Source of the DNA: Parasponia andersonii
Lineage: Eukaryota > Streptophyta > Magnoliopsida > Rosales > Cannabaceae
Reading direction: 5' to 3'
NCBI GenBank assembly: GCA_002914805.1
Contig: JXTB01000176.1
Coordinates: 219,034-283,033 of the forward strand
DNA: 64,000 nucleotides
The notes beneath the pieces were generated by a model that ran no database searches, was not told the origin of the DNA, and saw nothing but the letters and a program-made list of their open reading frames with translations. Below are positions 22,585 to 35,093 of the stretch, piece after piece. A program made the position numbers and the translations under genes. Every line of letters starts with the position of its first letter. Positions within the stretch are counted from its first letter, which is position 1.

Positions 22585-22863
22585 CTACAAATAGACTATC
22601 ATTCTCTCCCCTCTTACTTGGTAATCGCCCTTAACCTGACAAACGACCAGCTGGAAGTCGCTGTACACTTTAATCATCTTGACCTTTATTTCCTGTGCAA
22701 GCTTTAGCCCAGCTATCAGTGCTTCATATTCAGCCTCATTATTCGATGCTAGGAATTTGAAGCGAAGCGCACAATGAATGTTATGCCCTTCAAGACTTAT
22801 TAAAACTAGGCCCACACCTGCTCCATTTTCGTTTGATGACCCATCAACATAAAGTTTCCACAA
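22585..22863 (-). pseudogene. Second (acquired) RNase H domain of the Tat element
   Basis: The frame starts MWKLYVDGSS and shows the RNase H core: Asp in YVDGSS, Glu in NNEAEYEAL, Asp in YSDF. It lies between the RT-linked RNase H and integrase, the place where Tat elements carry an additional RNase H of archaeal/plant type. The reading continues in degenerate form toward 22300. Confidence 0.85.
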
Positions 22864-22896
22864 CCTTGATGTATCTGAAGCGGGTTTTTTGAGTAC

Positions 22897-24988
22897 TCAT
22901 GTGGGAAGATCGACATCATATGTAAATTCTGCAATAAAATCTATGAGGGCCTGACCCTTTATGGTAGTGCGAGGTTGAAAATTGATGTCAAATTGACTCA
23001 ATTCAACGGCCCACTTAAGTAGCCGTCCTGAAGCCTCAGGTTTATGTAGAACCTGTTTTAACGAAAAATTCGTGAAAACTCTGATGGAGTGAGGATGAAA
23101 GTAAGGTCGAAGCTTCCTTGATGCGATGACAAGTGCTAGTGCCAATTTTTCCATCTCTGGGTATCTAGTTTCGGCATCAAGTAATCTTTTACTTACATAA
23201 TAGACAGGTCGCTGTATATTTTCCTCCTCACGAATTAATGTAGCACTCATCGCATATTTAGAAACAGTGAGATATAAGCATAATTCTTCTCCTAGGTTCG
23301 GCTTCGACAAGAGAAGAACCCAAGTGTGTTTTTAACTCTTGGAATGCCTGCTCGCATTCTCTCGTCCATTCAGACCTCTTTGATCCTTTCAATACTTCAA
23401 AGAATGGTTGGCATTTATCAGTTGACCTGGATACAAACCGACTCAGTGCAACCACTCTTTCTACTAGGCTCTGTACATCTCTGGGTTTACGAGGAGATTG
23501 CATATCAATCAACGCTTGTATCTTCTGAGGGTTAGCTTCAATGCCTCGCTGATTGACCATAAAACCCATAAATTTTCCAGATCCTACCCCGAACGCGCAC
23601 TTCTGGGGATTCAACTTCATTTGATATTTCCGGAGAATTTTGAACATCTCATCAAGATGCTTGATGTGATCTTCGGCTTTCTTCAACTTCACCAACATGT
23701 CGTCGACATATACCTCTATTGTCTTGCCAATTTGTTTTGTAAACATCATATTGACAAGATGCTGGTAGGTCACTCCTGCATTGATGAGTCCGAAGGGCAT
23801 CTTCTTGTAGTAGTATAATCCTCGATCAGTGATGAACGAGGTATGCTCCTCATCTAGGTCGTACATGGGAATTTGATTATATCCAGAATAAGCTTCCATG
23901 AAACTTAAGAGCTCATACCCCGATGTCACATCTATAAGCTGGTCGATTCTCAGAAGGGGGAAGCTGTCTTTCGGGCATGCTTTGTTGAGATCGGTGAAAT
24001 CGATGCACATTCTCCACTTCCCATTGGGTTTCTTTACCAAAATCGGGTTAGCTAGCCAGCTTGGGTAAAAAGATTCCCTTATAAATCCAATTTCGAGAAG
24101 CTTCTCTACCTCTTCTTTCAACGCGACGTAGCGCTCTGGATTCATAGCTCTTCTTTTCTGCCGTACAGGCTTCTTTGTCGGGTCTATGTTAAGACGGTGG
24201 TATCTAATATTCGAATCGATCCCTACCATGTACGAATGTTGCCATGCGAAGACGTCCAAGTTAGATTCCAGAAAAGCGACCAATGAAGCTCGCACAGGTT
24301 CTTGAATTTTCATTCCAATCTTTAAAGTCTTGGAGGACATGTCAAATGATAAATCCTCCAGATCTTCAATAGGTCCAGTTTTGACCTCTTCATCTATTTC
24401 TCGAGGATCAAAGTCTTCGCTGGTCGTGTTGATTGACGCTTTAACTGACGGTTCGACCGACGCTTTGTCTGACGCTTTGATTGATGCTTCAATAGACGTT
24501 CTAACTGATGCTTTGACTGACGTTTTACCTGATGTTTCGACTGACGCTTCTTTTGGTAGCTGGACAATCATTGTGCGAGGTGTCGCATCCTTTGCTACGA
24601 GTTTCAATGAGTTGTTATAATAAGTCTGCGCATCATATTGGTTTCCTTGCACCTCGCCTACCCCGTGTTGGGTCGGGAATTTCATAGTGAGATGATAGAT
24701 TGAAGTGACAGCTCGAAGTTCCCTCAGTATCGGTCTTCCCAGCACAACATTGAATGCGGAGGGGCAATTTACCACCAAAAATTGGGTCATTATCATTGAA
24801 ACCCTATGATAGGTTCCAATGTTGATCATTAATTCAATCAAGCCCATAGGCATTAGGCTGTCACCAGTGAAACCATAGAGCGGAGTGATGGTAGGCTTCA
24901 AGTCACTTTCATTCAACCCCATCTTCTTAAAGGCGTCGTAGTACAGGATGTCAACAGCACTCCCGTTATCAACCAATACTCTCCACAA
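22897..24988 (-). pseudogene. Tat element protease, reverse transcriptase and first RNase H
   Basis: From high to low coordinates: the protease active site VDNGSAVDIL at the start, a Ser/Lys/Ala repeat linker (24431-24550), then RT with WRMCIDFTDLNKACPKD, MPFGL and YVDD near 23700, then an RNase H (EMEKLALALV, LLKWAVELSQF). The RT motif A usually reads LDAYSGYNQI but here is MEAYSGYNQI, so the first catalytic Asp is Glu. The join to the RNase H frame near 23258-23310 needs a frame change. A stop precedes the protease start at about 24990. Confidence 0.9.
24431..24550 (-). repeat. 12-bp minisatellite coding a Ser-rich linker
   Basis: Exactly ten 12-bp units on the pattern gactgacgcttt lie in frame in pol. 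They code tetrapeptides such as KASV, RTSI and EASI between protease and RT. Confidence 0.93.
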
Positions 24989-25299
24989 CTATGTGCTTCC
25001 ACAGTTAATTTTTATGACTAATGCATCATTATATGGATAATGGACCTCCCTCGTGTCCTGTTTTGTGAAGGTAATGTCCATATCCGGTACTTGTTGAAGC
25101 TTTCGTGGTCCCTGCTCAAGGTGCATGACGTTAGTCAATGGCTGTTGTCGAGCTTTCATGCATATCTGTCTTGAGCCCTTTTTGAATTTCCACCAACATG
25201 CGGTCCTCCAAAGATAGTTCGTACTTCGCGTTGAATTTCTGGAGGTCGCTGTTGGTTTTCTTCTCGCCTTTCATTGTTCTGCCTGGTGTATTGCCGCAG

Positions 25300-26854
25300 T
25301 CACCCTTCTTTAATCATTCTTTCAATTTCATCCTTCAAGGCGTAGCAATTATTAGTATCATGTCCAATGTCATTGTGATACCGGCAGAACTTATTGGAGT
25401 CGCGCTTTGCTCTGTCCCATTTCATTGGTTCCGATTGATGGTATCGCTCTTGCTGGTTTGTGACCGCATAGATACGATCTATCGGCGCCTTTAACTCGGT
25501 ATGATTGTTGAACCGCATGGGAGCTCTTGAAATCTCCTGCTTTTTAGTTCTAGGCTGATTCTCCGTCAACTGTTTATTACTCCTTTTGTTTTTCTTATTA
25601 CCATTATTATTGGTCGTGATCGCGTCTTTAGTAGCATATTTCCTTCCTTCTCTCTTTGTCTTTTGAAGATTCTCGCACGAAGATTCTACCCTCAGATGCC
25701 AACCAACTCTTCGGTAGAAGTCTTCAAGAGTTCTACATTCTCGCTCAAGCAATTCCTCCCAGAGTTTAGTTTCTGGTCGCACTCCAGCCATCATGAGAGT
25801 TAAAACTCCCCCTTCAAGTAGGTTGTTGACCTTTGCTAACTCTGAGGTGAATCCGTTAAGATAAGATCGTAGAGTTTCCTCTGGACCTTGTCGAATTGCA
25901 GACAAGCTCTTTAAGTGGAACAGTGAAATTCTTTGCAGCTTGGAACTGTCTCAAGAACACCGTCTGAAGTTGTTGCCAGGACAAGATTGAGCCGGGCTTG
26001 AGTCCTCGAAACCACTTCTTTGCTGCTCCTGAGAGAGTTACAGCAAAACATCTGCAACGTGCATGATCATTGACACGATGGAGTTCCATCAGGTCCCTGA
26101 AGTGGTCTATATGGTCCTGTGGATCAGTTTTTCCATCAAAAGTGTTTACAGTGGGAAGTCTGAATCCAATAGATAGGGCAGCAGCTCGAACTTCCTCGCT
26201 GAATGGCGATTGACGATACCCATCAGCGAGCTCATTGTACCAACCAGCAAGTGCGTCTAATGCGATCCTTAAATTATGAGCATCGATGTTCGGAAGGAGA
26301 GCATTATCTCTTGTTGGCGGCAACGGCGGCCTTTGATCGTTATCTCGATGTATGGCAGGTTGGTCAGGTGGAGTCTTCTGCGATCTATGAGAGGAATCCA
26401 GTGAAATAGTGCGANGAGAAGGTTGTCCACGATCACGGTTAGTGCTTGAATTCTCTATACCAGATTCTAGAGGCAAGTTTACGACTTTGCCTTTTCCCTT
26501 GGAGATGCAATCTTCATGACGCTTTTACTGGGTTCTTGGCTGGTCGCGTTTCCTTATCTCTAGGCTCTGTATTCTTTTCTCAGGTAGTTGAGCAGGTCAT
26601 TCTTCGGGACATTCGTACTGTGGTGGGGTCACCATCTGTCTTTCAGTAAGTCGTCGTAGGGAGTCAATGATCTGGTTAGTGATTTGCTGAAGGTTCACCA
26701 GTGTCTCCTCCATGCGATCCTGTCTCTGAGTAAGGTTTTCTGATGTGGTCATAGTAGGCTGATCCTGAGCAGGGTCTGCCTGTGCAATAGTAGTGCTTTG
26801 GGGTTGGTTTTGGCTAGTTTCGGTGACTCTGATAGTGTTTCTGGTGTTTGCCAT
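25300..26854 (-). pseudogene. Tat element gag
   Basis: The likely start is the ATG at 26854 (MANTRNT). The capsid-like retrotransposon gag domain is readable as DGKTDPQDHIDHF, KKWFRGL and WQQLQTVFLRQF (about 26150-25930), then LRSYLNGF. A zinc-knuckle-like CRYHNDIGHDTNNC lies near 25340-25380. The frame changes at least twice (near 26600 and 25880) and an ambiguous base sits at 26415. The product would form the element particle; this copy is broken. Confidence 0.88.
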
Positions 26855-26915
26855 TATTAAAAAAGCCAAATTTGACAAACTGTTTTGCCAGAATATCCCT
26901 CCTTCTAGCGCCAAT

Positions 26916-27565
26916 TGTTGATGAAGGTTTTGTCAACAATAAATTTAGAAAAATTGCGAGAAGTGGCTTGTGTGAAAAGGGTTATCAATCAAAACAAATA
27001 AATGGGCAAGAATTTTATAGTGGTTTAGTCCCAAAAAAAATGTACCTACGTTCACTATTTTTCACTATTTTCTAGAGAATTATAAGAACTCAAAATTACA
27101 ATGTGTTGTTTGGAAAGAATAAGAAAAAGTTAAAAAGGTTCTCTCAAAAATTCCCCAGCCTCCCAAGATCAGAAAAAGTCCAAGATCCCCTTACTGAAAC
27201 ATTGAACTCCCTTTATATAGATGAGGATAGCTCAATATTCCCAATTGTGAGAATGGATAACTGTACAATTAGACAATACAATTTGAGTAACAATATAACT
27301 AAGTAATCACTTAAATAAGGTAACTGGTCGATCTTTAAAGAGAAACTTTTATTTCCCTTTCTTTATAGGTTACTCGTTTGATAAAGTGTAGACTAGTCTC
27401 CTTTTCATTCTGGTCGCACTTAACTTATTCGGAGGAGGTCGCACGTAACTCTTTTGGAAGAAGTCGCACTAACTTATATGGTTGAGGTCACATACAACTC
27501 TTTCGGAAGAGGTCGCACTTAATCTTACTCATGCGACCTGACATAGGATTTTAGACCGCACAACA
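26916..27565 (-). repeat. 5' LTR of the Tat element
   Basis: It begins tgttgatgaag and ends accgcacaaca on plus. It is 650 bp and pairs with 16634-17282. The adjacent inner sequence provides the putative primer-binding site. Short frames inside it are not genes. Confidence 0.93.
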
Positions 27566-27570
27566 AGTGA

Positions 27571-30479
27571 CTTCCATGCCACTAAGTACTTTGTGTTGCC
27601 TTCCCATATTCAAATTGGTTACTCTTCATAAGTTACAACTTTTTGGATATGCACTTCCATACAATAAATCACGCGAGACTCGTAAGATACGTACTTTTTC
27701 TACATTGAAATATGAACAAACATTGGGCACATAGCCTAACTGGAATGTATGGTCATCGGCATATAGATCCGAGTACTAAAGAAGACAAGACTTGCAAAAT
27801 GCCTCAACCATAGGTACGAAGACCTCAACATAAGGAAGACTAAATGTATTACCAATTACCTGATATTGGAACGATATTATTAAGAAGCATAGTTACCATA
27901 AAGATAATGGCGATGAACATGACTAGAAGTCGAGAATACGTGGTTTTAAGATTCTCAACATTGATTTACTAGATACTGAACCAGATTAGCAGACTAAATT
28001 TCAATTACAAGCTATACTATCCTCTTGATCGTTCAAAATCATAACACTCCGGGAATCCATTAGTCTATAACTCAAACTTAGTCCTAAATATTCAATGAGT
28101 CAAAGATTCTAACAATATTTTCTATTTTCTCATAAATATATTCACATAAAGTTTAGAACGAGGAATAATAAGAACCCGTACATTTTAATACACACGATAG
28201 ACTTGTCTAGAGATCAACAATGATAAAATAGAGCTTAATGACCTAAAGTTATTTATCATTCCTTATAACGAGCGACAAACAATATTATAAATGAAACATT
28301 TCTAAATAGAGACAAGACTAGAATCACTTGGAATGAAAACTTCTCTAACAGAAGGGCACATTACCCAAACCACAAGTGAATTTAGGAAATTTTCAGGTTT
28401 TTTATCCAACGTAGAACCTTATAGACGTAAATTTCAAATTATCAATAAATTCATAGACCTTTCAAATATTTAAGATAAGAAAAATCACATATGAATAACC
28501 ATATGCCCAATACGAGAAAGAAATTAAAAACAGTATCATAGTGTCCCGTAAATTTCGATAAAATAAACTATCTTTAACAATGATGTTTGTCTCCTATTTA
28601 ATCTTATTTTATTTTGAAATTAAAAATAGTTCGAAAATATATTCGAAAACATGAAATACAAAAATTAGGGAGATAAGAATACTAAAGTTCATGAGTAAAC
28701 ACACCTCAAATGTCATTGATCATATCACAATGACGATCCGTAGACATATGGCTTAATTCAACATCAACAAATCCATTAAAAATTTTCAACCAATAATAAA
28801 TAAAAAGGTTTCTCCAAAAATCTCAAATGGCGAGCCAAAACAGAACTCAGTATTAACACACTTTATTAAAATTCAAATGCAGAATTGACAAGTAACAGTA
28901 AGATTTTTCAAAAAACCAATATATAAAAGTTGAATTTAACGTGATACCCTTTCACTAATACCATAAACGAATGTACGAAGATTCAATCGTGTCTCCATTA
29001 GTTAATCAAGTGTATATTTAATACGCCAAAACCCACTTATTTTAGTAAATAAAGCAAGAAGAAATCTCCCCTTTCCTTTTTTTCCTCTTGTTATCCTAAT
29101 TCCAACTAAATCCCATTAAGTCAATGATATGAATCTATGTGAATTAAAGTGACGAAGAACTAAGTAAGCAGTGTAATGTTTAGACTTGACGAATCAAAGA
29201 GTAAATATAAATTTTCAAGATAATTCCACCATTATCTTCTACGATTTAAGGCTTAGTCAAATACCAAATTAAGATGAACCAGCCTTTACTCATTTGAAAA
29301 CTAAACTAAGATTTTCCTCTTTTAGTCTACAACACTTGGAAATCTAACCAATTACGGGGCAAGTGCCCAAAGGAATCAAACAAGGTAAATTCCTACTTCA
29401 ACTCGGCTTACGCAGTCAAGGGACAAGTTAGCACGAAGAGCCAAGGTTTAGTAATCCAATTCAATGCCATGAAGTCATGCATTAATCAATAGGGTAACTC
29501 AATTTAAAGAAAAATTTGAAAAAAATAGTACGTATGAACAACAAGGCATATACAATCACAATAATTTGGCTTAATAAATTCCCAAACAAAAATTTCAACA
29601 CTTAAATTTCTTTCTCAAACTATTTCAAATAAAGTATTCACCTCAGGTTTCCATTCAACCAATAATAAAGTTCAAAGTATCTATGGTCCCTTTGAAAACA
29701 AACATGCCACATTTATCAATTACAAAAGTTTACATAGTTTCAAATCTGAATTATCCATTTATAATTTTTTTTTTCAAAAGACTCTAAAACAAAATAACCC
29801 AGTTTTAAATCCAACTAAATCATCAATAATCTAAGATTTTATAATCAAAGAATTACAAAGAACTGAATTAGTGAAATTAGAAAAATACGAAAATGAATTT
29901 AAACTAAATCCAAAATATCAAGTCAATTACTTAATAATGATCAATATGCCATGGAAAAAGTATCATCAATATAAATAAGAGAATGTAAATACAAATTGTC
30001 AAATACTTACACCATGTAATCACAAATGTACTAATCCCAAGAAATCAAACCAAACTCAAATACCTCACACAAAGTCAAAAAAAACTGAGATACTCAAGAT
30101 ACAAGACACAAAATTTGCTATCTAAGAAACTACGAGGTCCATATATAGTTTACTGCTCTAATAGACATAAGCATATAAGAATAGGTGTTCCTTAGGACCA
30201 AAAATTGTCTTAAGGATAGAGTTCACTTGTCCTGTGTCAAGCTAGATACTTCTAAAACTAGAATTTCAAGGAGATTACCATCCCAACAATTTGAGAATTC
30301 CACTCTAAGGTGAGTAACGGACTGGAGATGAATAGGAGTATAGGTAACTTATTTAGCTAATTTCCAAGTGCTGAATGAGGTATTTGTCGGATTTTTTTAA
30401 AAAAAAAAAAAAAAATACCAGAATCATCATAGACATATTCCTATGCAAATTTAAAGCTATACTCTAATACTATTAATTC
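27571..30479 (-). pseudogene. Decayed internal region of the outer gypsy element
   Basis: Minus-strand translation of 27571-27720 gives VHISM, KKYV, VTYEE and VAWKS with stops between them. This matches the end of chromovirus pol (the FHVSM and LTYEE region). The frame continues across the Tat insertion into 16628-16540 (KAL, stop, then EQRKEHETTGELETKIYEKY). The rest, 27720-30479, is so AT-shifted that I can read no domain. About 5 kb of usual coding length is absent, so large deletions have occurred. Confidence 0.65.
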
Positions 30480-31985
30480 TGTCACGACTCAACCCCTAAG
30501 TCAGTAGTAGAATGTGAAATTCAAATTTTAAATATTTCAAGAATTTTAGTTTTATAAAATAAGGAAAATTTTCAACATTTTTAATTCTTTGAAAAACACC
30601 AACTTATGGTAAAAATGATGTATTTAGAAAAGTTCATAAATTATCCATAACTTTATTTTTACTATTAGAAAACATTCGTTGAGTATAAATAATAAAGTCA
30701 GGTGCTCAAAATATTCAATATTCTACTTATACTTTCCAAAATGTCCTCATCTTTACAAAGCCATTCATTATTTTAAAACTTCCTCATACATTCACTTGTA
30801 TATATGTTAATAATCATAGCTAAATAATTGAAAGGTAACTAGGAAGATACCAATACAATGATAAAGCTCGAAAGAAATGCTAGAACTACAAAGGAACCAC
30901 ATGAGTAACTCCATTTGGCAACCAAAATCTATCATAGTAGCTGGACATGAAGTAGGAGGTAAAACAGGGGATGAGCATTCATATACTCAGTAGGAAATCA
31001 ATTACTCTCATAAAAAAACCATTTGTACTTTTGAAAATCCTGTATGGTTACATAACCAAGTGTTTAAATTATATATGTATGTATGTATGCATAAATATAT
31101 GTTTCAAATCTGGTATTATAAGCCACATATATATTAAGCAAAAATAGTACATCAAAACTCATACAACACATGATATAGATCACTTAGACTCATGAGCTCT
31201 CATTCCCTATCACAAACCAAATTAATCCTTGCACTATGTGACCAGATACTCTATCTTGAGCTACATGATCATGTGTCCAGAGGATTAATTCCCTGTGAAG
31301 GTTTACGAGTTTTTATCGAAGGTAAGGTCGTAGCCACCTAATAGAGTCCCCTCGTATGTTTACGGACTTGCACCGATGGTAGAGTCAAAGCCACTTTACT
31401 CGTCCGTGATGCTATGCTAATGCTCATGTGTGATTCTATGATACGTGCAGTATATACTAGTCCAAAAATTCCCATTAAGCTATTTTTATTTCAAAACATC
31501 ATGTTTATTCAAAATAATTAGCAAAACCAAATAATTTATATTTAATTCATGAAATTTGGTAATAGATAAAACAATCTTAAATATTTAATTTTAAATAAAA
31601 AGCTGGTAATCGATCCCCTACCTCTGTGGTAACTCCCATGTATCGTTTTGAGTTTCAAATAGCAAATTAGTATCCAATTTAGCTTGCTTTAGGATATCAC
31701 TCTTCCAATGGAGTCTCATTTAAAAAACAGTTATCATTACTGAGTTTCTAGTATCCAAAATAGTTAAGTTAAACATATGGCCTATCCAATTTGGGTACTA
31801 AATCTTAAATGGGCCTTTAAATTCTCAAAGTTTCAAAAACACTATTTTTCAGAAATATTTGCATAAATGCTATCTTCTTTAAACAATTTGGGTACCAAAT
31901 CTTAAATGGGCCTTTAAATTCTGAAAGTGTCAAAAACACTACTTTTCAGAAATAATTTCATAAATACCATCTTCTTTAAACATTT
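30480..31985 (-). repeat. Right (5') LTR of the outer gypsy element, truncated
   Basis: It starts tgtcacgactc on plus, the reverse of the gtcgtgaca end seen at 54193. It is similar to the left LTR up to about 31985, where a chain of small tandem duplications replaces the far end. Confidence 0.7.
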
Positions 31986-32068
31986 GCAAAATATCACTTT
32001 TTGAAATTTTAATCCTTCAGCCGATGACCATCTTCTTTAAACATTTGCAAAATATCACTTTTTGCAAA
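31787..32068. repeat. Nested short tandem duplications in LTR
   Basis: A unit of about 92 bp opening with atttgggtac and running to atcttctttaaac occurs twice (about 31787 and 31882). The segment catcttctttaaacatttgcaaaatatc then recurs twice (about 31969 and 32028). Both lie at the broken edge of the LTR. Confidence 0.75.
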
Positions 32069-32934
32069 ATATTTCGAGAATTTTAGTTTTATAAAATAAT
32101 CATTTATTGCAAATGAATTCATTATAAATACAGCGAGTATATTCTATCTAAAAAAGAAAATATTCAATCCAACAAACAAAAGTATCATAAAGAATTGCCA
32201 ATTTAATTATAATGGGCGGCCCATTATAGGATCATAAAAATAAATTTCCCAATTTTGATGATCTGAATCTCGTACCAGTGACAGAATTTAAATTTCACTA
32301 AATTTGAAAATTCTTAATTTAGTTGTGAAAATATCCAAAAAAGTTTCAAATTTGTAGAAGTGTTTCATTTAAAAAGTCATAGAATTCTAACTAGTTAACA
32401 AATCCCATAGTACTTTTGTAAACATTGACTGAAAAAAAAAAAGAAAAAGAAAATCATAACCGAGATCATCATCATCTAACACATTAGTACTAAATACTTA
32501 TATATCATAATATTTTACAGACACAGATCCTAGATAGTACACTAGGTTTAATGCTAACTAAGTCTAGTAACCTTAAGACAAAAAATGAACACCCACCTTA
32601 ATCCAAGACGATGCAACTAACTGAGTGCCTCCTAAATTGCTATCGATATCCAACCTTACAAAGGATACCGCCTGAGGAGAAAAAAATGAGGGGTGAGTAC
32701 GAAATGCCATGTAGGCTGCCTAATCACATTTATGGAATACTATTTAGTTCTAAAAATACTTGCATGATTAGTTATTATGGAAAAAAAGTTGATACAACAT
32801 TTTAAATAATCAAACCAATTATGAAACATAACGTGATAATGAAAACTTGTAATGCACATATCACAAACAAATCTATCCCATGAATTCTCGTCATCTTATC
32901 ATGAAACATATTAACTTGTACTACGTGTGTAAAT
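32068..32934 (-). repeat. Fragments of gypsy LTRs
   Basis: A phrase shared with the LTR 3' ends (tatttcgagaattttagttt) recurs at about 32070. Another LTR-like end (gtgacagaatttaaatttca) begins near 32279. The 32660-32720 part has the cctgaggagaaaa...ggtgagta phrase seen in the other LTRs. These look like truncated LTRs of the same broad family. Boundaries are uncertain and no gene is seen. Confidence 0.5.
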
Positions 32935-35093
32935 TGTCACAACCAAAATCTCGGGACAACCAAAATTTCTGGACAGTAGCAGAAATAAAATTTCATAAAT
33001 GAAAATCTAATGGTAGTTTTAGAAAAATTTATAAAATAATTTAAAAAATAAATTCTTAAAGTTTTGTAATTATCGTTAGATGTAAATTGATAACAAAATA
33101 TATAAAATAAAAATCAAACATCATCATTTTTATTCTCACAATCTAAGCATAATAGTTATATAGACCGAATCCATGATATGAGCCCTTAAGTATTAATACA
33201 AACTAAGCCATTTAAACAAAATTAGTTTATATAGTTACCAATTATTTAAATCAGTAACAAGCTCCTCTCTACTATGTTTTTGAATCTCTAAGATTATGAT
33301 GATACTACCTGAGAGGAGAAAATAAGTGGTGAGTATTCACATACTCAGTAGGAATTCAATTGTCTTTTTGATTAGATGTAATTTCTCAAATATGTATGGT
33401 TAGGACTTTTTAAAAATCCATTTTATAAACCAAGTTTATAAAATAAATAAGATCAAGAATAATTACATATTTAAATCCAAAACACATAATTGTATACATC
33501 ATAAATCAAGTAGGTATATAAGTAAGCTCTCATTCTCACATCACGGTCCTGTAATACCTCTTTATCAGAGGTACCTATTATCCTGATATTACCTGGAGGT
33601 ATGTCAGCAAATCCTGTGTAGGGGCCAAGGTCTCTCACCTAGTGCTCTAGCAACTTGCCAACGATCTAAATATTGCAATATAGTAATGAAACTCAGTTAT
33701 GTGATCATCTAGTATGTACAATATGTTACAGTTCGCAATAATTATGCATATAAGAATTAATCAAATTATGTCTTAAAATCCTGCTTGGAATTATTCCAGA
33801 ATTTACTGTAAAATGGGCAACACTCCGCTATATTATCCCATAATCACAATTTAAAAAGGTCGATTTAGGAATTCCGTAAACTTACTTTGAGAAGTGAGTC
33901 TTCATATGGAGCCTCAAATAACAAAATGAACATCACCATTGAATTCCTAGCACTCAAGATAGCTAGGTTAGACGTATAATTTTTTTAATTTGGGTTCCAA
34001 GTTGAGACTTGACCCGTGGCAAGCAAGACGATACTATTCACTAGCCTCAAAATTTGTGTCAATTCGAAATATATCAATATTATATATCAAAACTTATTTC
34101 CCGAGCATTAAGGCCTTAATTCCTGAAAGTTACAAAAATACTCTTTTTCCAAAGTATTTAGAAAAATATCATCTTTGCTAAATATTTACAAAATACCACT
34201 TTTTAGAAATATTTCAAAAATTATCATTATCATAGAACTATTTAGGAAAATATAACTTTCGAAAATATTTGTAAAATAATATCTACTTTACTGAATATTT
34301 GTAAAAATATCATTTTTGTATAAATATTCAGAAAATAACACTTTTCTAATCTCAACCCAACCCAAGACCTAATTTGAATAGTAACAAACTTTCAACCCAG
34401 CACTGTTTTAGTTTGTAAGAATACCACTTTTTGTTCTGAATTAGAAACATATCATATTTTTTAGTTCAATATTTTTCTCAAATCGGAAATCAATTTAACA
34501 CAACACCACCATATTTATTTATGATTTAATCTCTTCTATTACCTTATATAACTTTCGTGACCATAAAAAATGACGGATTTGTCACTGAAGTCAACTTGGG
34601 TTGAATCGATGGAACCTACCATTTGGAGTTAGTAGGCCACCTCGAAATACGATGACTCTTCCAGTGGTGTCATTTTCTGGTGACCAGAGCCGGATTTTAA
34701 GCCGTTTGAACGTGAAAAAGGTGTCTTAGAAAAGTGGAGATTATGCATTCATGGAAAGCATACTCTCATATCTTCCACTGTCGACAGCTTCCTTCAAGTA
34801 TCATCGAGACCATGGATGTGGAGGTGGGGGTGAATATGGCCTTCGACGTTTGATTTCTGGGCTTGGCCGTGAGCTTGATTAAGATGGAAAGAAATGGAGG
34901 ATAAAAATGAAAAAAAAAAAAGAAAGAAAAATTAAAAGAAGAAAGAGATATATATATATATATATATATATGATGTCAGATGTGGGAGAGAAAAAAAAGA
35001 ATAATGTTATTATTTTTTTAATTGTTTGGATCAAAATTACTAGAATACCCTTTAGTAATTTAGATTTTTATATGTACTAAATATTCTCTAACA
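32935..35093 (-). repeat. Gypsy LTR, about 2.2 kb
   Basis: On plus it runs from tgtcacaacc to attctctaaca, so it has TG...CA ends on minus. A polypurine tract (aggaagg on minus) directly borders 35093, which suggests a 3' LTR whose element is otherwise lost. No matching 5-bp duplication is seen at the two ends. The region 34750-34990 holds an A-rich and (TA)n stretch. Confidence 0.65.

Larger units (their letters stand above)
16629..27570 (-). mobile_element. Complete Tat-lineage Ty3/gypsy element with TSD
   Basis: The element spans 16634-27565 with LTRs 16634-17282 and 26916-27565. It is flanked by an exact 5-bp target duplication AGTGA at 16629-16633 and 27566-27570. On the minus strand the order is 5' LTR, a putative primer-binding site (ttggcgctagaagg, beside 26916), gag, protease, RT, RNase H, a second RNase H, integrase, spacer with an oppositely transcribed gene, polypurine tract (17284-17291 on plus), 3' LTR. 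The second RNase H and the antisense gene are hallmarks of the Tat group. The LTRs differ at roughly 28 of the first 215 positions by eye, so the insertion is not recent. Pol and the antisense gene carry stops. Confidence 0.93.
14706..31985 (-). mobile_element. Outer decayed Ty3/gypsy chromovirus, split by a nested element
   Basis: Related minus-oriented LTRs lie at 14706-16424 and 30480 to about 31985. Next to the left LTR is a polypurine tract (on plus: ttcttcccttttt, 16425-16438). Next to the right LTR is a worn primer-binding site, readable on the minus strand as a degenerate form of the initiator-tRNA-Met complement. Pol C-terminal coding is visible on both sides of the inserted Tat element and becomes continuous once the insertion and one AGTGA copy are removed. 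The right LTR has lost its far end. Pairing of the two LTRs into one element is inferred. Confidence 0.7.

Noticed and set aside
24330-24620. A plus-strand frame with a regular Asp/Ala/Leu/Thr repeat.
   Set aside because: It is the complement of the 12-bp linker minisatellite in Tat pol; the minus frame carries protease and RT on either side.
27103-27306. A 67-codon frame in the right Tat LTR.
   Set aside because: It lies wholly within the LTR and is broken in the left copy.
31787-32068. CRISPR-like direct repeats.
   Set aside because: Only two copies per unit, no unique equal-length spacers, and a plant nuclear context; these are tandem duplications.
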